NCBI GenBank assembly: GCA_903845115.1
Contig: CAIMWE010000022.1
Coordinates: 1 to 64,000 of the forward strand
Length of the DNA stretch: 64,000 nucleotides
Source: an uncultured Acidobacteriota bacterium
GTDB taxonomy: Bacteria; Acidobacteriota; Thermoanaerobaculia; UBA5066
Reading direction: 5' to 3'
Within the stretch, counting starts at the first letter, position 1. The number at the start of each line of letters is the position of its first letter. Shown piece by piece: positions 31,454 to 39,334 of the stretch. A program made the translations under genes and the position numbers. The notes below the pieces were generated by a model, which made no database searches, was not told the origin of the DNA, and saw nothing but the letters and a program-made list of their open reading frames with translations.

Positions 31454-31542
31454 CTCGGGGAACCCAGCTGCGGGTTCCCCGAGCCCCTCCTCGCCGTTGG
31501 CGACGGGGGTTGGAACCCGACCGGCGCGCCCCGCGCGCCGGT
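31454..31542 (+). promoter_or_regulatory. Three-hairpin RNA leader upstream of rpsD
   Basis: Hairpin one: CTCGGGGAACCC (31454-31465) pairs perfectly with 31472-31483, loop AGCTGC. Hairpin two: TCGCC/GGCGA around 31491-31503, inside a C-rich/G-rich outer pairing. Hairpin three: ACCGGCGCG (31520-31528) pairs with CGCGCCGGT (31534-31542). No T-run follows any of them, so they are not terminators. The remaining leader to 31622 shows no other feature. S4 autoregulates through mRNA leaders in other bacteria, so an S4-responsive element is a reasonable but untested reading. Confidence 0.6.
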
Positions 31543-31622
31543 GTCCGTAAACCGGCTCCCGACTCCGGGCCGGGACGAAGGACGGATCGAAACGACGGAG
31601 TCGAAGGGAAGGGAACGACCTC

Positions 31623-32249
31623 GTGGCCCGTTACCGCCAGTCCGTTTGCCGGCTCTGCCGGCGTGAAGCGATGAAGCTGTTCCTCAAGGGGGATCGCTGC
31701 TTCAGCAACAAGTGTGCGATCGAGCGGAGGAACTTCCCCCCCGGTCAGCACGGTAAGCGCCGTCAGAAGATCCTCGGGTACGGCATCCAGCTCCGTGAGA
31801 AGCAGAAGGTCAAGCGCTTCTACGGCCTCCTCGAAGGCCAGTTCCGCCTGACGTTCGAAAAGGCCGAGCGGATGAGGGGCGTCACCGGCGAGAACCTGCT
31901 GGGGCTCCTCGAGCGGAGGCTCGACAACGTCGTCCACCGGCTCGGGTTCGCCGCCTCGCGGGCGCAGGCGCGCCAGCTGATCCGGCACGGCCACGTCACC
32001 GTGAACGGGCGCAAGGTGAACATTCCCAGCGTGACGGTCGGGCAGGGGACGGTGATCGCCATCAAGGCGAAGAGCCGGCAGAACCCGCTCATCGCCGGCG
32101 CCGTGGAGACCGCCAAGGGACGGGGCGTTCCGTCGTGGCTGGAGCTGACGGCCGGCGAATTCCAGGGCAAGGTCCTCACGCTCCCGAAGCGCGAGGACGT
32201 GGGCCTCGCCGTGAACGAGAAACTGATCGTCGAGCTGTACAGCAAGTAA
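31623..32249 (+). CDS. rpsD: 30S ribosomal protein S4, zinc-binding type
   Basis: Primary assembly protein of the 30S body and, in several bacteria, a translational repressor. The 208-residue product has Cys9, Cys12, Cys26 and Cys31 in the same spacing as the zinc site of Thermus S4. The S4 RNA-binding domain is typical ([31 protein letters not shown]). The start is GTG, with weak purine-rich sequence upstream. The preceding leader is strongly structured. Confidence 0.97.
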   Translation: MARYRQSVCRLCRREAMKLFLKGDRCFSNKCAIERRNFPPGQHGKRRQKILGYGIQLREKQKVKRFYGLLEGQFRLTFEKAERMRGVTGENLLGLLERRLDNVVHRLGFAASRAQARQLIRHGHVTVNGRKVNIPSVTVGQGTVIAIKAKSRQNPLIAGAVETAKGRGVPSWLELTAGEFQGKVLTLPKREDVGLAVNEKLIVELYSK

Positions 32250-32298
32250 TTGCGGCCGGAAGGCCCGGAACCATCGAAGCGAACGGAGAACACAGACA

Positions 32299-33270
32299 AT
32301 GTTATGGAAAGGCTTCCAGCGCCCGAACCGGCTCGAGGTCGAAGAAGAGAAGGGTAACTACGGCCGCTTCACCGCTCAGCCGCTGGAGAGGGGCTGGGGC
32401 ACGACGATCGGCAACGCGCTGCGTCGGGTCCTTCTCTCGTCCATCGAGGGGGCGGCGATCACGGCCGTGAAGATCGACGGCGTGGAGCACGAGTTCACCG
32501 CCGTGCCGGGCGTGGTCGAGGACGTGACCGACCTCATCCTGAACCTCAAGTCACTGGCCATCCGGCTCCACGAGGACGGTCCGCGCATGCTGACCCTGGA
32601 CGTGAAGGCCAAGGGGGCCGTCACCGCGGACGCCTTCGAGGACGACGCCCAGATCGAGATCCTGAACCCCGAGTCCCCGATCGCCACCCTCGCGGAAGGG
32701 GGGCGTCTCCGCCTCGAGGCCACGGTCTCGAAGGGCCGGGGCTACAGCCCGGCCGACCGGAACTTCGACCCGGAGGCTCCCATCGGGACGATCCCGATGG
32801 ACTCGGCTCACTCGCCGGTCCGGCGCGTCAACTACCACGTCGAGGCCGCGCGCGTCGGCCAGGCCACCGACTACGACAAGCTCGTCCTGGAGGTCTGGAC
32901 CAACGGCACGATCACGCCGCGCGATGCCGTCGGCGTGGCCGCCGTCCTGCTCCGCGACCACCTGGCCATCTTCGTGAACGTCGAGACCGACGAGGCGACG
33001 GTCGGCGCCGGCTCCGAGCTCCCCCAGAGCGAGCTGGACGCCCTGCTCGACTCGAACGTGGAGGAGATGGAGCTCTCGGTCCGGAGCGCGAACTGCCTCA
33101 AGAACGCCGGTATCCGGACGCTGCGGGAGCTGGTCCAGAAGTCGGAGCGCGAGATGCTCGAGACGAAGAACTTCGGAAGAAAGAGCCTGAACGAGATCAA
33201 GGAAATCCTCCGCGAGAAGGGGCTGGCGTTCGGAATGAACCTGTCGGCCCCGAACGGCGCGGGGCGCTGA
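32299..33270 (+). CDS. rpoA: DNA-directed RNA polymerase subunit alpha
   Basis: Assembly scaffold of RNA polymerase and contact for upstream promoter elements and activators. The 323-residue product has the N-terminal dimerisation domain ([31 protein letters not shown]). The C-terminal helix-hairpin domain is also typical ([25 protein letters not shown] and [14 protein letters not shown]). It lies 49 bases after rpsD and 10 bases before rplQ. Confidence 0.98.
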   Translation: MLWKGFQRPNRLEVEEEKGNYGRFTAQPLERGWGTTIGNALRRVLLSSIEGAAITAVKIDGVEHEFTAVPGVVEDVTDLILNLKSLAIRLHEDGPRMLTLDVKAKGAVTADAFEDDAQIEILNPESPIATLAEGGRLRLEATVSKGRGYSPADRNFDPEAPIGTIPMDSAHSPVRRVNYHVEAARVGQATDYDKLVLEVWTNGTITPRDAVGVAAVLLRDHLAIFVNVETDEATVGAGSELPQSELDALLDSNVEEMELSVRSANCLKNAGIRTLRELVQKSEREMLETKNFGRKSLNEIKEILREKGLAFGMNLSAPNGAGR

Positions 33271-33280
33271 GGAGCCGCCG

Positions 33281-33928
33281 ATGCAACACAACCGTGCAGG
33301 CCGGAAGCTCGGCCGGACGACCTCCCACCGGCGAGCCCTGTTTCGGAACCAGATCGCGTCGCTGATCAAGCACGAGCGGATCAGCACGACCCTTCACAAG
33401 GCGAAAGACCTCCGGCCGCTGATCGAGAAGATGGTCACGCTGGGAAAGCGCGGTGGGCTCCACGCCCGCCGTCTCGCCCTGAAGAGCGTTCCGGAAGCCG
33501 ACGTGATCCACCGGCTCTTCGACGAGATCGCCCCCCGCTTCAAGGAGCGGGCCGGCGGCTACACCCGGATCCTGAAGCTCGGCCGCCGGGCCGGCGACGG
33601 GGCGGAGATGGCGATCATCGAATTCGTCGACTACGATTTCTCCGAGCGTCGCGCCAAGAAGGTCCAGGCGGAAAAGGCGGCCTCCGAGAAGAAGGAGACG
33701 CTCCTCGAGAAGGCCAAGAAGCTCGTGACCGGCAAGGCCGGCGCCGAGAAGGCGGCCGGGGAAGAGGCGGCAAAGGGCGACGAGCCCAAGGCCGAGAAGA
33801 AGGCGAAGGGGGAGAAGGCTCCCAAGGCCCCCAAGGCGCCGAAGGCGCCCAAGGCCCAGCGGCCGGCTTCCGGCGGAAAGAAGGGCCCCACGAAGGGGGG
33901 CACCCCGCGGAAGGTCGGCGGGGGCTGA
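33281..33928 (+). CDS. rplQ: 50S ribosomal protein L17 with long basic C-terminal tail
   Basis: The L17 core is present ([63 protein letters not shown]), ending near residue 125. About 90 further residues are Lys/Ala/Glu/Pro-rich, including repeats of Lys-Ala-Pro. The total is 215, against about 115-130 normally. It is the last gene of the long ribosomal cluster and is followed by a strong terminator. Confidence 0.95.
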   Translation: MQHNRAGRKLGRTTSHRRALFRNQIASLIKHERISTTLHKAKDLRPLIEKMVTLGKRGGLHARRLALKSVPEADVIHRLFDEIAPRFKERAGGYTRILKLGRRAGDGAEMAIIEFVDYDFSERRAKKVQAEKAASEKKETLLEKAKKLVTGKAGAEKAAGEEAAKGDEPKAEKKAKGEKAPKAPKAPKAPKAQRPASGGKKGPTKGGTPRKVGGG

Positions 33929-33967
33929 TCGGCCCGGGACATCCGTCCCTCCATCCACGGAATTTCG

Positions 33968-33993
33968 GGGCCCCGGGAGACCGGGGCCCTTTT
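33968..33993 (+). terminator. Rho-independent terminator after rplQ
   Basis: GGGCCCCGG (33968-33976) pairs perfectly with CCGGGGCCC (33981-33989) across a GAGA tetraloop and is followed by TTTT. It ends the long ribosomal operon just before the convergent response-regulator gene on the minus strand. Confidence 0.88.
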
Positions 33994-33996
33994 CGA

Positions 33997-34398
33997 TCAG
34001 ACGGTCCTGGCGAGAACCTGCTCGATCTCCTGGATCAGGGATCGCGTGGAGAAGGGCTTGGTGATGTAGGCGCTGGCCCCGAGCGCGAGACCCTGCTCCC
34101 GGTCGGACGCCAGGCTGCGGGCGGTGAGCATGATCACGGGGACCGCCGAGGTGGCCGGGTTCTCCTTCAGGATGCGGCAGAGGTCGAGTCCCGTCAGGCC
34201 GCGGGAGAGGGAGACGTCGAGAAGGACGAGGTCGGGGCTCTCCTCGCGAACCAGCCGCAGGGCTTCCTCGCCGCCGTTCGCCTCCAGGGGGATCATCCCG
34301 GAGAGTCGCAGCTTGAAGCTGAGGATCTTGACGATGTAGGGCTCGTCGTCGACGACGAGAACCTTCCGCCCCGCCAGAGAGGAGGCCGCTCCGCCCAC
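33997..34398 (-). CDS. Single-domain response regulator (CheY-like receiver)
   Basis: The 133-residue product is only a receiver domain. The acidic pair is Asp17/Asp18, the phosphoacceptor is Asp61 in VLLDVSL, Thr92 lies in MLTAR and Lys114 in ITKPF. The gamma-turn region (SRGLTGLDLC) is slightly longer than usual. There is no DNA-binding or enzymatic output, so it probably acts by protein contact or phosphotransfer. No histidine kinase lies nearby and the partner is unknown. The start is GTG. It lies downstream of acpS on the same strand, 10 bases away. Confidence 0.88.
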   Translation of the reverse strand: MGGAASSLAGRKVLVVDDEPYIVKILSFKLRLSGMIPLEANGGEEALRLVREESPDLVLLDVSLSRGLTGLDLCRILKENPATSAVPVIMLTARSLASDREQGLALGASAYITKPFSTRSLIQEIEQVLARTV

Positions 34399-34408
34399 GG
34401 CCGGCAGT

Positions 34409-34861
34409 CTACAGGGTTCCCCTGGGCGGCTCCTCCCGGAGGAGGAGAACCACCGCCGCGGCGGTCTGCCGGTCGTGGGTGATCGTGACGTGAGCGGCCC
34501 CGACCGACAGGTGCCGGGCGCGGTCCAGGGCCCGACCGAGAAGGGCGAGCCGGGGGGGGCCGCCCGGCTCGCGGACGACGGCGATCTCGCGGAAGGCGAC
34601 GCCCCGCATTCCGGTTCCCAGCGCCTTCATCGCCGCTTCCTTCGCGGCGAAGAGGCCCGCGACGTGCTCGGCATAGGCGGGCGACGACGGCGCTCGCCGG
34701 ATCTCCCCGGGGAGGAAGAGGCGCGCCGTGAAGCGGGGGCCGTGGCGGGCGAGGGCGTCCTGGATCCTGGAGATCTCGCAGAGGTCGATCCCGATTCCCG
34801 CGACGGCCGTCCCGTGCGGAAAGGCGTCGGGGAGCGCGGCCGGGACGGGCGGGGCGATCAC
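34409..34861 (-). CDS. acpS: Holo-[acyl-carrier-protein] synthase
   Basis: Transfers 4'-phosphopantetheine from CoA to apo-acyl carrier protein. The motifs GIGIDLCEISRI (about 23-34) and LFAAKEAAMKALGTGMRG (about 74-91) carry the metal and CoA residues. The GTG start at 34861 overlaps the stop of the upstream gene as GTGA and gives 150 residues, with about 20 extra N-terminal residues. The longer upstream frame runs through the neighbouring gene and is rejected. Confidence 0.92.
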   Translation of the reverse strand: MIAPPVPAALPDAFPHGTAVAGIGIDLCEISRIQDALARHGPRFTARLFLPGEIRRAPSSPAYAEHVAGLFAAKEAAMKALGTGMRGVAFREIAVVREPGGPPRLALLGRALDRARHLSVGAAHVTITHDRQTAAAVVLLLREEPPRGTL

Positions 34862-35109
34862 CGGTCTTCCTGGCGCCGCCACACTTCGACGTGGCGGATG
34901 GCCGCGAAGAGGTGCAGGAGCCCGATCCCGCTGACGAAGCCGCGAAAGAACGGGGAGTAGAGCAGCGGCTGCACGGCGACGGGGGAACGGGAAGCGACCC
35001 GCTTCTCCCAGAACCGGCTCCACGGGCTCATCACGAGGAAGGCGCCGGCCTCCAGGACGTAGACGAGAAAGAGGACGGTCCCCGCCCTTCCCAGGAAGCG
35101 CCGAAGCAT
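34858..35109 (-). CDS. Small two-helix membrane protein of unknown function
   Basis: I do not recognise the family. The 83-residue product has two hydrophobic segments (about 9-27 and 54-70) separated by a basic, aromatic loop (SPWSRFWEKRVASRSP). A charged C-terminus ends in WRRQEDR. Its stop overlaps the acpS start, so translation of the two is probably coupled, which hints at a role near lipid or envelope metabolism. Confidence 0.65.
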   Translation of the reverse strand: MLRRFLGRAGTVLFLVYVLEAGAFLVMSPWSRFWEKRVASRSPVAVQPLLYSPFFRGFVSGIGLLHLFAAIRHVEVWRRQEDR

Positions 35110-35161
35110 CGCGGCATTCTAAGAGGTTGAAGAGGCGTTCCGGGGACGCTCTTCGGCGGCT

Positions 35162-37120
35162 TCACCGCCCCTTGTGGGAGGGAGCCGGCGGCTGATGGGA
35201 GGGGGCTGGCGCGTGCGACGAGGGCGACGGGCCGGTGTGCGGCGGGGGAGCCGGGGAATGGACCCGCAGCCTGTCGCCCGAAACCGGCGGCCGGGAAGGA
35301 TCGAGCCGTCGCGGGTCGGTAGACGGCTGGACGCCAGGCTCGCGGGGATAGGCGCCGGAGCGGGGCGCCGGCGAGGAACGCCATCCGTCGTCGCTCCTCG
35401 GGAGAGCGCCTCGGCCGGTGTCCGAGGGGCGGATTCCGTCCGCCCGAGCTTCCCTGGAGGCTCCCGGAACGGATTCCCGCCAGGCCGCCGGGGGAGACGT
35501 TGCCTCGCCGCCCGGCGAGCGCCTGTGGATCTCTCCCCTCGGGAGCGACTGGCCCGCGCGCTCTCGCCCCCCGGCCGTCTCCCGAGAGCCGGTCTCCGGG
35601 CGGGTGCCGGGCTCGTGCTGGGCACCGCGGACGGGAGCCGGCCTCGTTCCCTGCGCGACCGTTTCGGCGGAGACGGGCCGGAACGCCGGGTCGCTTCCGG
35701 TCCGCACCCACGCGCGCTTCAGCTCCTCCCGGCCGGCCGGAGAGAGACCCGGATCCCGCCGCAGGATCTCGGTCAGGCCCTGGTTCAGCTCCGGTTCACG
35801 GCCCGCGGAGGCCCTTCCCCCTCCGGGTGACGGACCCGCCTGGCCAGCGGCTCGCCGCACGGTCTCCTGGAGGGCGAGCGCGAGCGTCGGATGGGCCGCG
35901 GGGTCGACGCGGAGGGGGGCGGTGGAGATGACCCCGATCTGGCTCGGCCTGACCGCGAGCCTGTCCCCGCGGACGACCTCCCTGGGGTCGAGCCGGTTCC
36001 CGAATCGGTCGGCGGCGACGAAGCTCCAGGCGCCCCGGTCGATCCGGGAGAGGTCGACCCGCCCCGCGAGGTGGGGATACGCCCCACCCTGCCCGGCGCG
36101 CTCGCGGCCCCAGGGGCTGAAGTGGCCGTAGTAGCCGATCGGGCACCAGCCGACCCAGCCCTGGGAGTAGTTCCAGTAGACCCAGGCCGGCGCGTAGCGC
36201 CTCCCCGGGAACCAGCACCAGCCCAGCGCCGGGTCGAGGTTCCAGGAGCCGAAGTGGAAGGGGAGCCATCCCCACGGCTCGTACGACACCCACGTCTGCC
36301 CGGAGGGGGTCCAGCGCCAGGTGCCGTTCGAATAGGGGAGCCACCCGGCGGCGACGCTCGGGCGCCAGCAGTACGAATCGAGCGTGGAGAGGTAGGTCCA
36401 GGAGCCGTATTCCTCGAAGTCCCCCTGGTCGTAGTCGTAGGCGAACTCGTCGGAGACGTACCGGGGGGCTCCCGACCTGGAGGTCCGCTCGCGGCGTTCC
36501 TCGACGAACCGGCTGAAGCGGTCTCGGGGGGGCGAGGCCGTGTCGACCTCGATCGGATCCTCGCCGGCCACGGTGGCCGACTCTCCGGCCCTCAGGACGG
36601 CGCGGCCGGCCCGGCCCGTCACCTCCGCCCGGCCGGAGAGGACGAAGACCTCGGTTCCCCGCCTGCCGGCGTCGACGCGGATCACCGACCGGTCGGGCAC
36701 GGTGATCGTCGCGTCGTCCGTGTCGATCCGGGGAGAGGACTCCCTCGGGACGGCCGACCTCGTCTCCAGGCTGACGGAGCCCTTCTCCATGTACGCGAGG
36801 TCCCGGTCGTCCTCGGACTCGTACGTCGCGGCCAGCCGGTCCAGCCGCACGGCGGTCCTCCCGTCGATCCGGAGGACGTTGCCGTCGGCCAGGATCAGCT
36901 CGGCCCTGGACGAGCTCCCGGTCTGCAGGCGGTCGCCGGCCATCACCGGCGTGTTGACCCTGGCGGAGGGATCGTCCGAGGCCCTGGAGAGAAGGGTGAC
37001 TTCCGAGCCGACGTAGGAGAGGTACGAATACCCTTCGCGCTGGGCCGCGGCGGGCAAGACCGCGAAAGCCAGGGCGAGCGCGCAGACCAGAAGAGCCGGT
37101 CTCCGGGTGGCGTCGCTCAT
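35162..37120 (-). CDS. Secreted FecR-domain protein with Trp/Tyr-rich domain and Pro/Arg-rich tail
   Basis: The ATG at 37120 has GGAGGT upstream and opens a clear signal peptide (residues 1-26, ending AAAQ). Residues about 31-190 form a FecR-type beta domain (VNTPVMAGDRLQTGSSSRAELILADGN). Residues about 205-320 are a Trp/Tyr/Gly-rich region (GTWRWTPSGQTWVSYEPWGW) of the kind I associate with DUF6600 proteins of Acidobacteria. About 250 residues rich in Pro, Arg, Ser and Gly follow and look disordered. The total is 652 residues. The start at 37162 would place 14 charged residues before the signal peptide. Function is unknown; a cell-surface role is inferred. Confidence 0.82.
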   Translation of the reverse strand: MSDATRRPALLVCALALAFAVLPAAAQREGYSYLSYVGSEVTLLSRASDDPSARVNTPVMAGDRLQTGSSSRAELILADGNVLRIDGRTAVRLDRLAATYESEDDRDLAYMEKGSVSLETRSAVPRESSPRIDTDDATITVPDRSVIRVDAGRRGTEVFVLSGRAEVTGRAGRAVLRAGESATVAGEDPIEVDTASPPRDRFSRFVEERRERTSRSGAPRYVSDEFAYDYDQGDFEEYGSWTYLSTLDSYCWRPSVAAGWLPYSNGTWRWTPSGQTWVSYEPWGWLPFHFGSWNLDPALGWCWFPGRRYAPAWVYWNYSQGWVGWCPIGYYGHFSPWGRERAGQGGAYPHLAGRVDLSRIDRGAWSFVAADRFGNRLDPREVVRGDRLAVRPSQIGVISTAPLRVDPAAHPTLALALQETVRRAAGQAGPSPGGGRASAGREPELNQGLTEILRRDPGLSPAGREELKRAWVRTGSDPAFRPVSAETVAQGTRPAPVRGAQHEPGTRPETGSRETAGGRERAGQSLPRGEIHRRSPGGEATSPPAAWRESVPGASREARADGIRPSDTGRGALPRSDDGWRSSPAPRSGAYPREPGVQPSTDPRRLDPSRPPVSGDRLRVHSPAPPPHTGPSPSSHAPAPSHQPPAPSHKGR

Positions 37121-37221
37121 GGGAACCGACCTCCGGGAACGGTCTTGCGACCTTCGTGCCACGTTCCGCCGTCCGGCCGAGAGGACGCTTGACCCGGATT
37201 CCCCGAAGAGTCACTCTCCCG

Positions 37222-37238
37222 GGATTCCGGCGGAATCC
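37222..37238. promoter_or_regulatory. Inverted repeat between divergent genes (possible operator)
   Basis: GGATTCC and GGAATCC flank a GGC centre in the 180-base space between the FecR-like gene and the divergent cyclic-nucleotide-binding gene. The flanks CCCG and CGGG extend the symmetry imperfectly. It could be an operator or an RNA hairpin. I see no strong promoter pair in this space. Confidence 0.35.
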
Positions 37239-37300
37239 TCCCGGGGTCCCGGGCCGGAATCGATGAGGCGGCTCCCCGCGGAGCCCGAAGGAAGGGTCCG

Positions 37301-37819
37301 TTGACCGACGAGGAAACCGGGAACAGCCGCGAGGGCGGGGATGGCAAGGGGGCGATGACGTCAGAGCTGCTCGGCCTCGCGCCGTTCTTCTCCGAGCTCT
37401 CGCGGGAGGAACTGACCGGTCTGGCGGACGCCACCGGTGTCGCGAGCTACGCGGCGGGTGAAGCCGTCGTCGAGGAGGGGAGTCCGGGGGAGAGTCTGTT
37501 CATCGTCTCGAAGGGGATCCTGACAGTCCGCACGACCGGACCCGAGGGGAACCAGGTGACGGTCGGAAAGCTGACGGCCGGCGATTTCTTCGGCGAGATC
37601 TCGCTTCTTCTGGGCCGTCCCCGGACGGCGACGGTCGTGGCCGAGACCGACGCGATCTGTCTCGAGGTGGGCAAGGGGGCATGGCGTGACCTCCAGCGAG
37701 TCCACCCGAGGCTGAGGGCGGTCCTGGAGGAGTCCCTCCAGGCCAGGGCGGTGAATTCGGCGGAGGTGGTCGTCCAGGACTACCGGCGGCGGAAGGCTGG
37801 CGAGAAGGCAGGATCCTGA
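37301..37819 (+). CDS. Cyclic-nucleotide-binding domain protein without DNA-binding domain
   Basis: The 172-residue product is essentially one cNMP-binding beta-barrel. GEAVVEEGSPGESLFIVSKGILTV starts the barrel and the phosphate-binding cassette reads FFGEISLLLGRPRTATVVA, with the Glu and Arg that contact cyclic nucleotides. No helix-turn-helix follows, so it is not a complete CRP/FNR regulator. The TTG at 37301 has GAAGGAAGG upstream; an ATG at 37355 is an alternative. It overlaps def by one base. Confidence 0.82.
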   Translation: MTDEETGNSREGGDGKGAMTSELLGLAPFFSELSREELTGLADATGVASYAAGEAVVEEGSPGESLFIVSKGILTVRTTGPEGNQVTVGKLTAGDFFGEISLLLGRPRTATVVAETDAICLEVGKGAWRDLQRVHPRLRAVLEESLQARAVNSAEVVVQDYRRRKAGEKAGS

Positions 37820-38331
37820 TGGCGGTCCGCGACATCGTGAAGTACGGGGACCCGCGGCTCGTGGCCCGGAACGAACCGGTGGTCGAGTTCGGCCCGTCGC
37901 TGGATTCCCTGGTCCGGGACCTCCTGGACACCTGCTGGGCGGCTCCCGGGTACGGGCTGGCCGCCCCGCAGATCGGGGTCAACCGGCGCATCGCCGTCGT
38001 CGACCTCTCGGCGGGGAAGGACCCGTCCCAGGTCCTCGTCCTCGTCAACCCCAGGGTGGTCGAGGCGTCCGGTCAGATCCGGGACGAGGAGGGTTGTCTC
38101 TCGTTCCCGGAGATCGTGGAGATCGTCGAGCGTCCCGAGGAGGTCTTCCTCGAGGCGGCCGACCGGAACGGGGAGAACCGGACGATCAGGGCGACGGACC
38201 TCCTCGCCAGGGCTTTCTGCCACGAGGTCGACCACCTCGACTCGAGGCTCTTCATCGACCGGATGTCGACCCTGAAGAAAGGGCTCGTCCTCCGGAGGGT
38301 CCTGAAGAGGCAGAAACGAGGGGCCTGGTAG
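37819..38331 (+). CDS. def: Peptide deformylase
   Basis: Removes the formyl group from N-terminal formylmethionine. All three motifs are present: GYGLAAPQIG, EEGCLSFP (Cys metal ligand) and CHEVDHLDSRLF (HExxH-type metal site). The 170-residue length is normal. The ATG overlaps the upstream stop (TGATG). It works in the same pathway as the map product at 29375. It converges on the next response-regulator gene with only 15 bases between. Confidence 0.96.
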   Translation: MAVRDIVKYGDPRLVARNEPVVEFGPSLDSLVRDLLDTCWAAPGYGLAAPQIGVNRRIAVVDLSAGKDPSQVLVLVNPRVVEASGQIRDEEGCLSFPEIVEIVERPEEVFLEAADRNGENRTIRATDLLARAFCHEVDHLDSRLFIDRMSTLKKGLVLRRVLKRQKRGAW

Positions 38332-38346
38332 CGGGAACCGCCCCGG

Positions 38347-39255
38347 TCAGAGCGGGCGCATGGACCGCAGCTGGTCGATCAGGTCCGCCCGGTGGATCGT
38401 CCGGGCCAGGTGGCCGGCGAGGGCGACGAGATGCTCCAGCTCTCCGGAGAGTCCCGGCGCCGGAACCACTCCCCGCTGGTGGAGGCGCAGAGTCCCGATC
38501 AGCTCGTTTCCCACCCAGAGGGGGGCGGAGGTCAGCTTCCAGTCCAGCGCCTGGTCGCGGTCTCCGGCCATCCTCGGCGCCCGGTCCACCCGCGGGTCCT
38601 CGGAGAGGGCGATGGCGGCGAGATACGACGGCGGGGAGCCGCCTGGCCAGGAGCTGGAGACGATGGTCCAGGTCTCGGGGCGGCCCGGGTAGCGCGTGTG
38701 GAGCGTCACACCGTCCACCTCGAAGAGCGCCGCGATCCGGTCGAGGATCGGGAGGAGGACCGAGGCGCGGCTCACGTCGGTCGCGTTCGCCGGCTCGTCG
38801 AGCCGCTCCGTGATCTCCTGCTCCAGCTCGAGGAACTGGGTGCGGGCGGTCAGCGCGTCCGAGAGGTCCTTGGCCCTGAGGGCATTCTTCACCCGGGCCT
38901 TCAGCTCCCGGGCGGAGAACGGCTTGGTCACATAGTCGTTCGCCAGCGCCTCGAAGCCCCGCAGGAGATCCTCCTCCTCCGTGCGGGCCGTCACGAAGAT
39001 CACCTGCGTCCGGACGGTCTTCGGGTCCGTCTTGATCCGGCGGCAGACCTCGTAGCCGGAGAGGTCGGGCATCTTGACGTCGAGGAGGAGCACGTCCGGC
39101 GGCCGGGCGGCGACCTTTTCGAGGGCTTCCACTCCGTTCGCGGCGCTCTCGAAGTGGCACCCGAGGTCGTCGGCGATGTAGGAGGCGATCTCGCTCTGGT
39201 ACGGGTCGTCGTCCACGAGCAGGATCAGGGGAGGGGTGGAGCGGACAGAAATCAT
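38347..39255 (-). CDS. Response regulator with receiver and C-terminal GAF-like domain
   Basis: The receiver domain covers residues 9-125, with acidic residues at 15-17, phosphoacceptor Asp59 in LLLDVKMPDLSG, Thr89 and Lys111 in VTKPF. A coiled linker follows. Residues about 155-295 look like a GAF-type sensor (ILDRIAALFEVDGVTLHTRY, PLWVGNELIGTLRLHQRG). There is no kinase, cyclase or DNA-binding output, and no partner kinase nearby. Assignment of the C-terminal domain rests on pattern alone. Confidence 0.82.
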   Translation of the reverse strand: MISVRSTPPLILLVDDDPYQSEIASYIADDLGCHFESAANGVEALEKVAARPPDVLLLDVKMPDLSGYEVCRRIKTDPKTVRTQVIFVTARTEEEDLLRGFEALANDYVTKPFSARELKARVKNALRAKDLSDALTARTQFLELEQEITERLDEPANATDVSRASVLLPILDRIAALFEVDGVTLHTRYPGRPETWTIVSSSWPGGSPPSYLAAIALSEDPRVDRAPRMAGDRDQALDWKLTSAPLWVGNELIGTLRLHQRGVVPAPGLSGELEHLVALAGHLARTIHRADLIDQLRSMRPL

Positions 39256-39334
39256 CGTGAGGGACCTTAGTAGGGGCCAGGAGGGGCGTCAAGGAGATTG
39301 ATTCCGCGGGGCGGGACGGCGAGAATCGCCCGCC

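Noticed and set aside
31454-31483. Terminator between rpsK and rpsD
   Set aside because: The stem is perfect, but the following bases are CCCCTCCTCG rather than a T-run, and rpsD and rpoA continue on the same strand.
34409-35023. A 204-residue version of AcpS
   Set aside because: The extra N-terminus overlaps the small membrane-protein gene and has no family similarity. The GTG at 34861 overlapping the upstream stop explains the start.
37301-37819. Full CRP/FNR-type transcription factor
   Set aside because: The product ends shortly after the cyclic-nucleotide barrel, and no helix-turn-helix can be read in the remaining residues.
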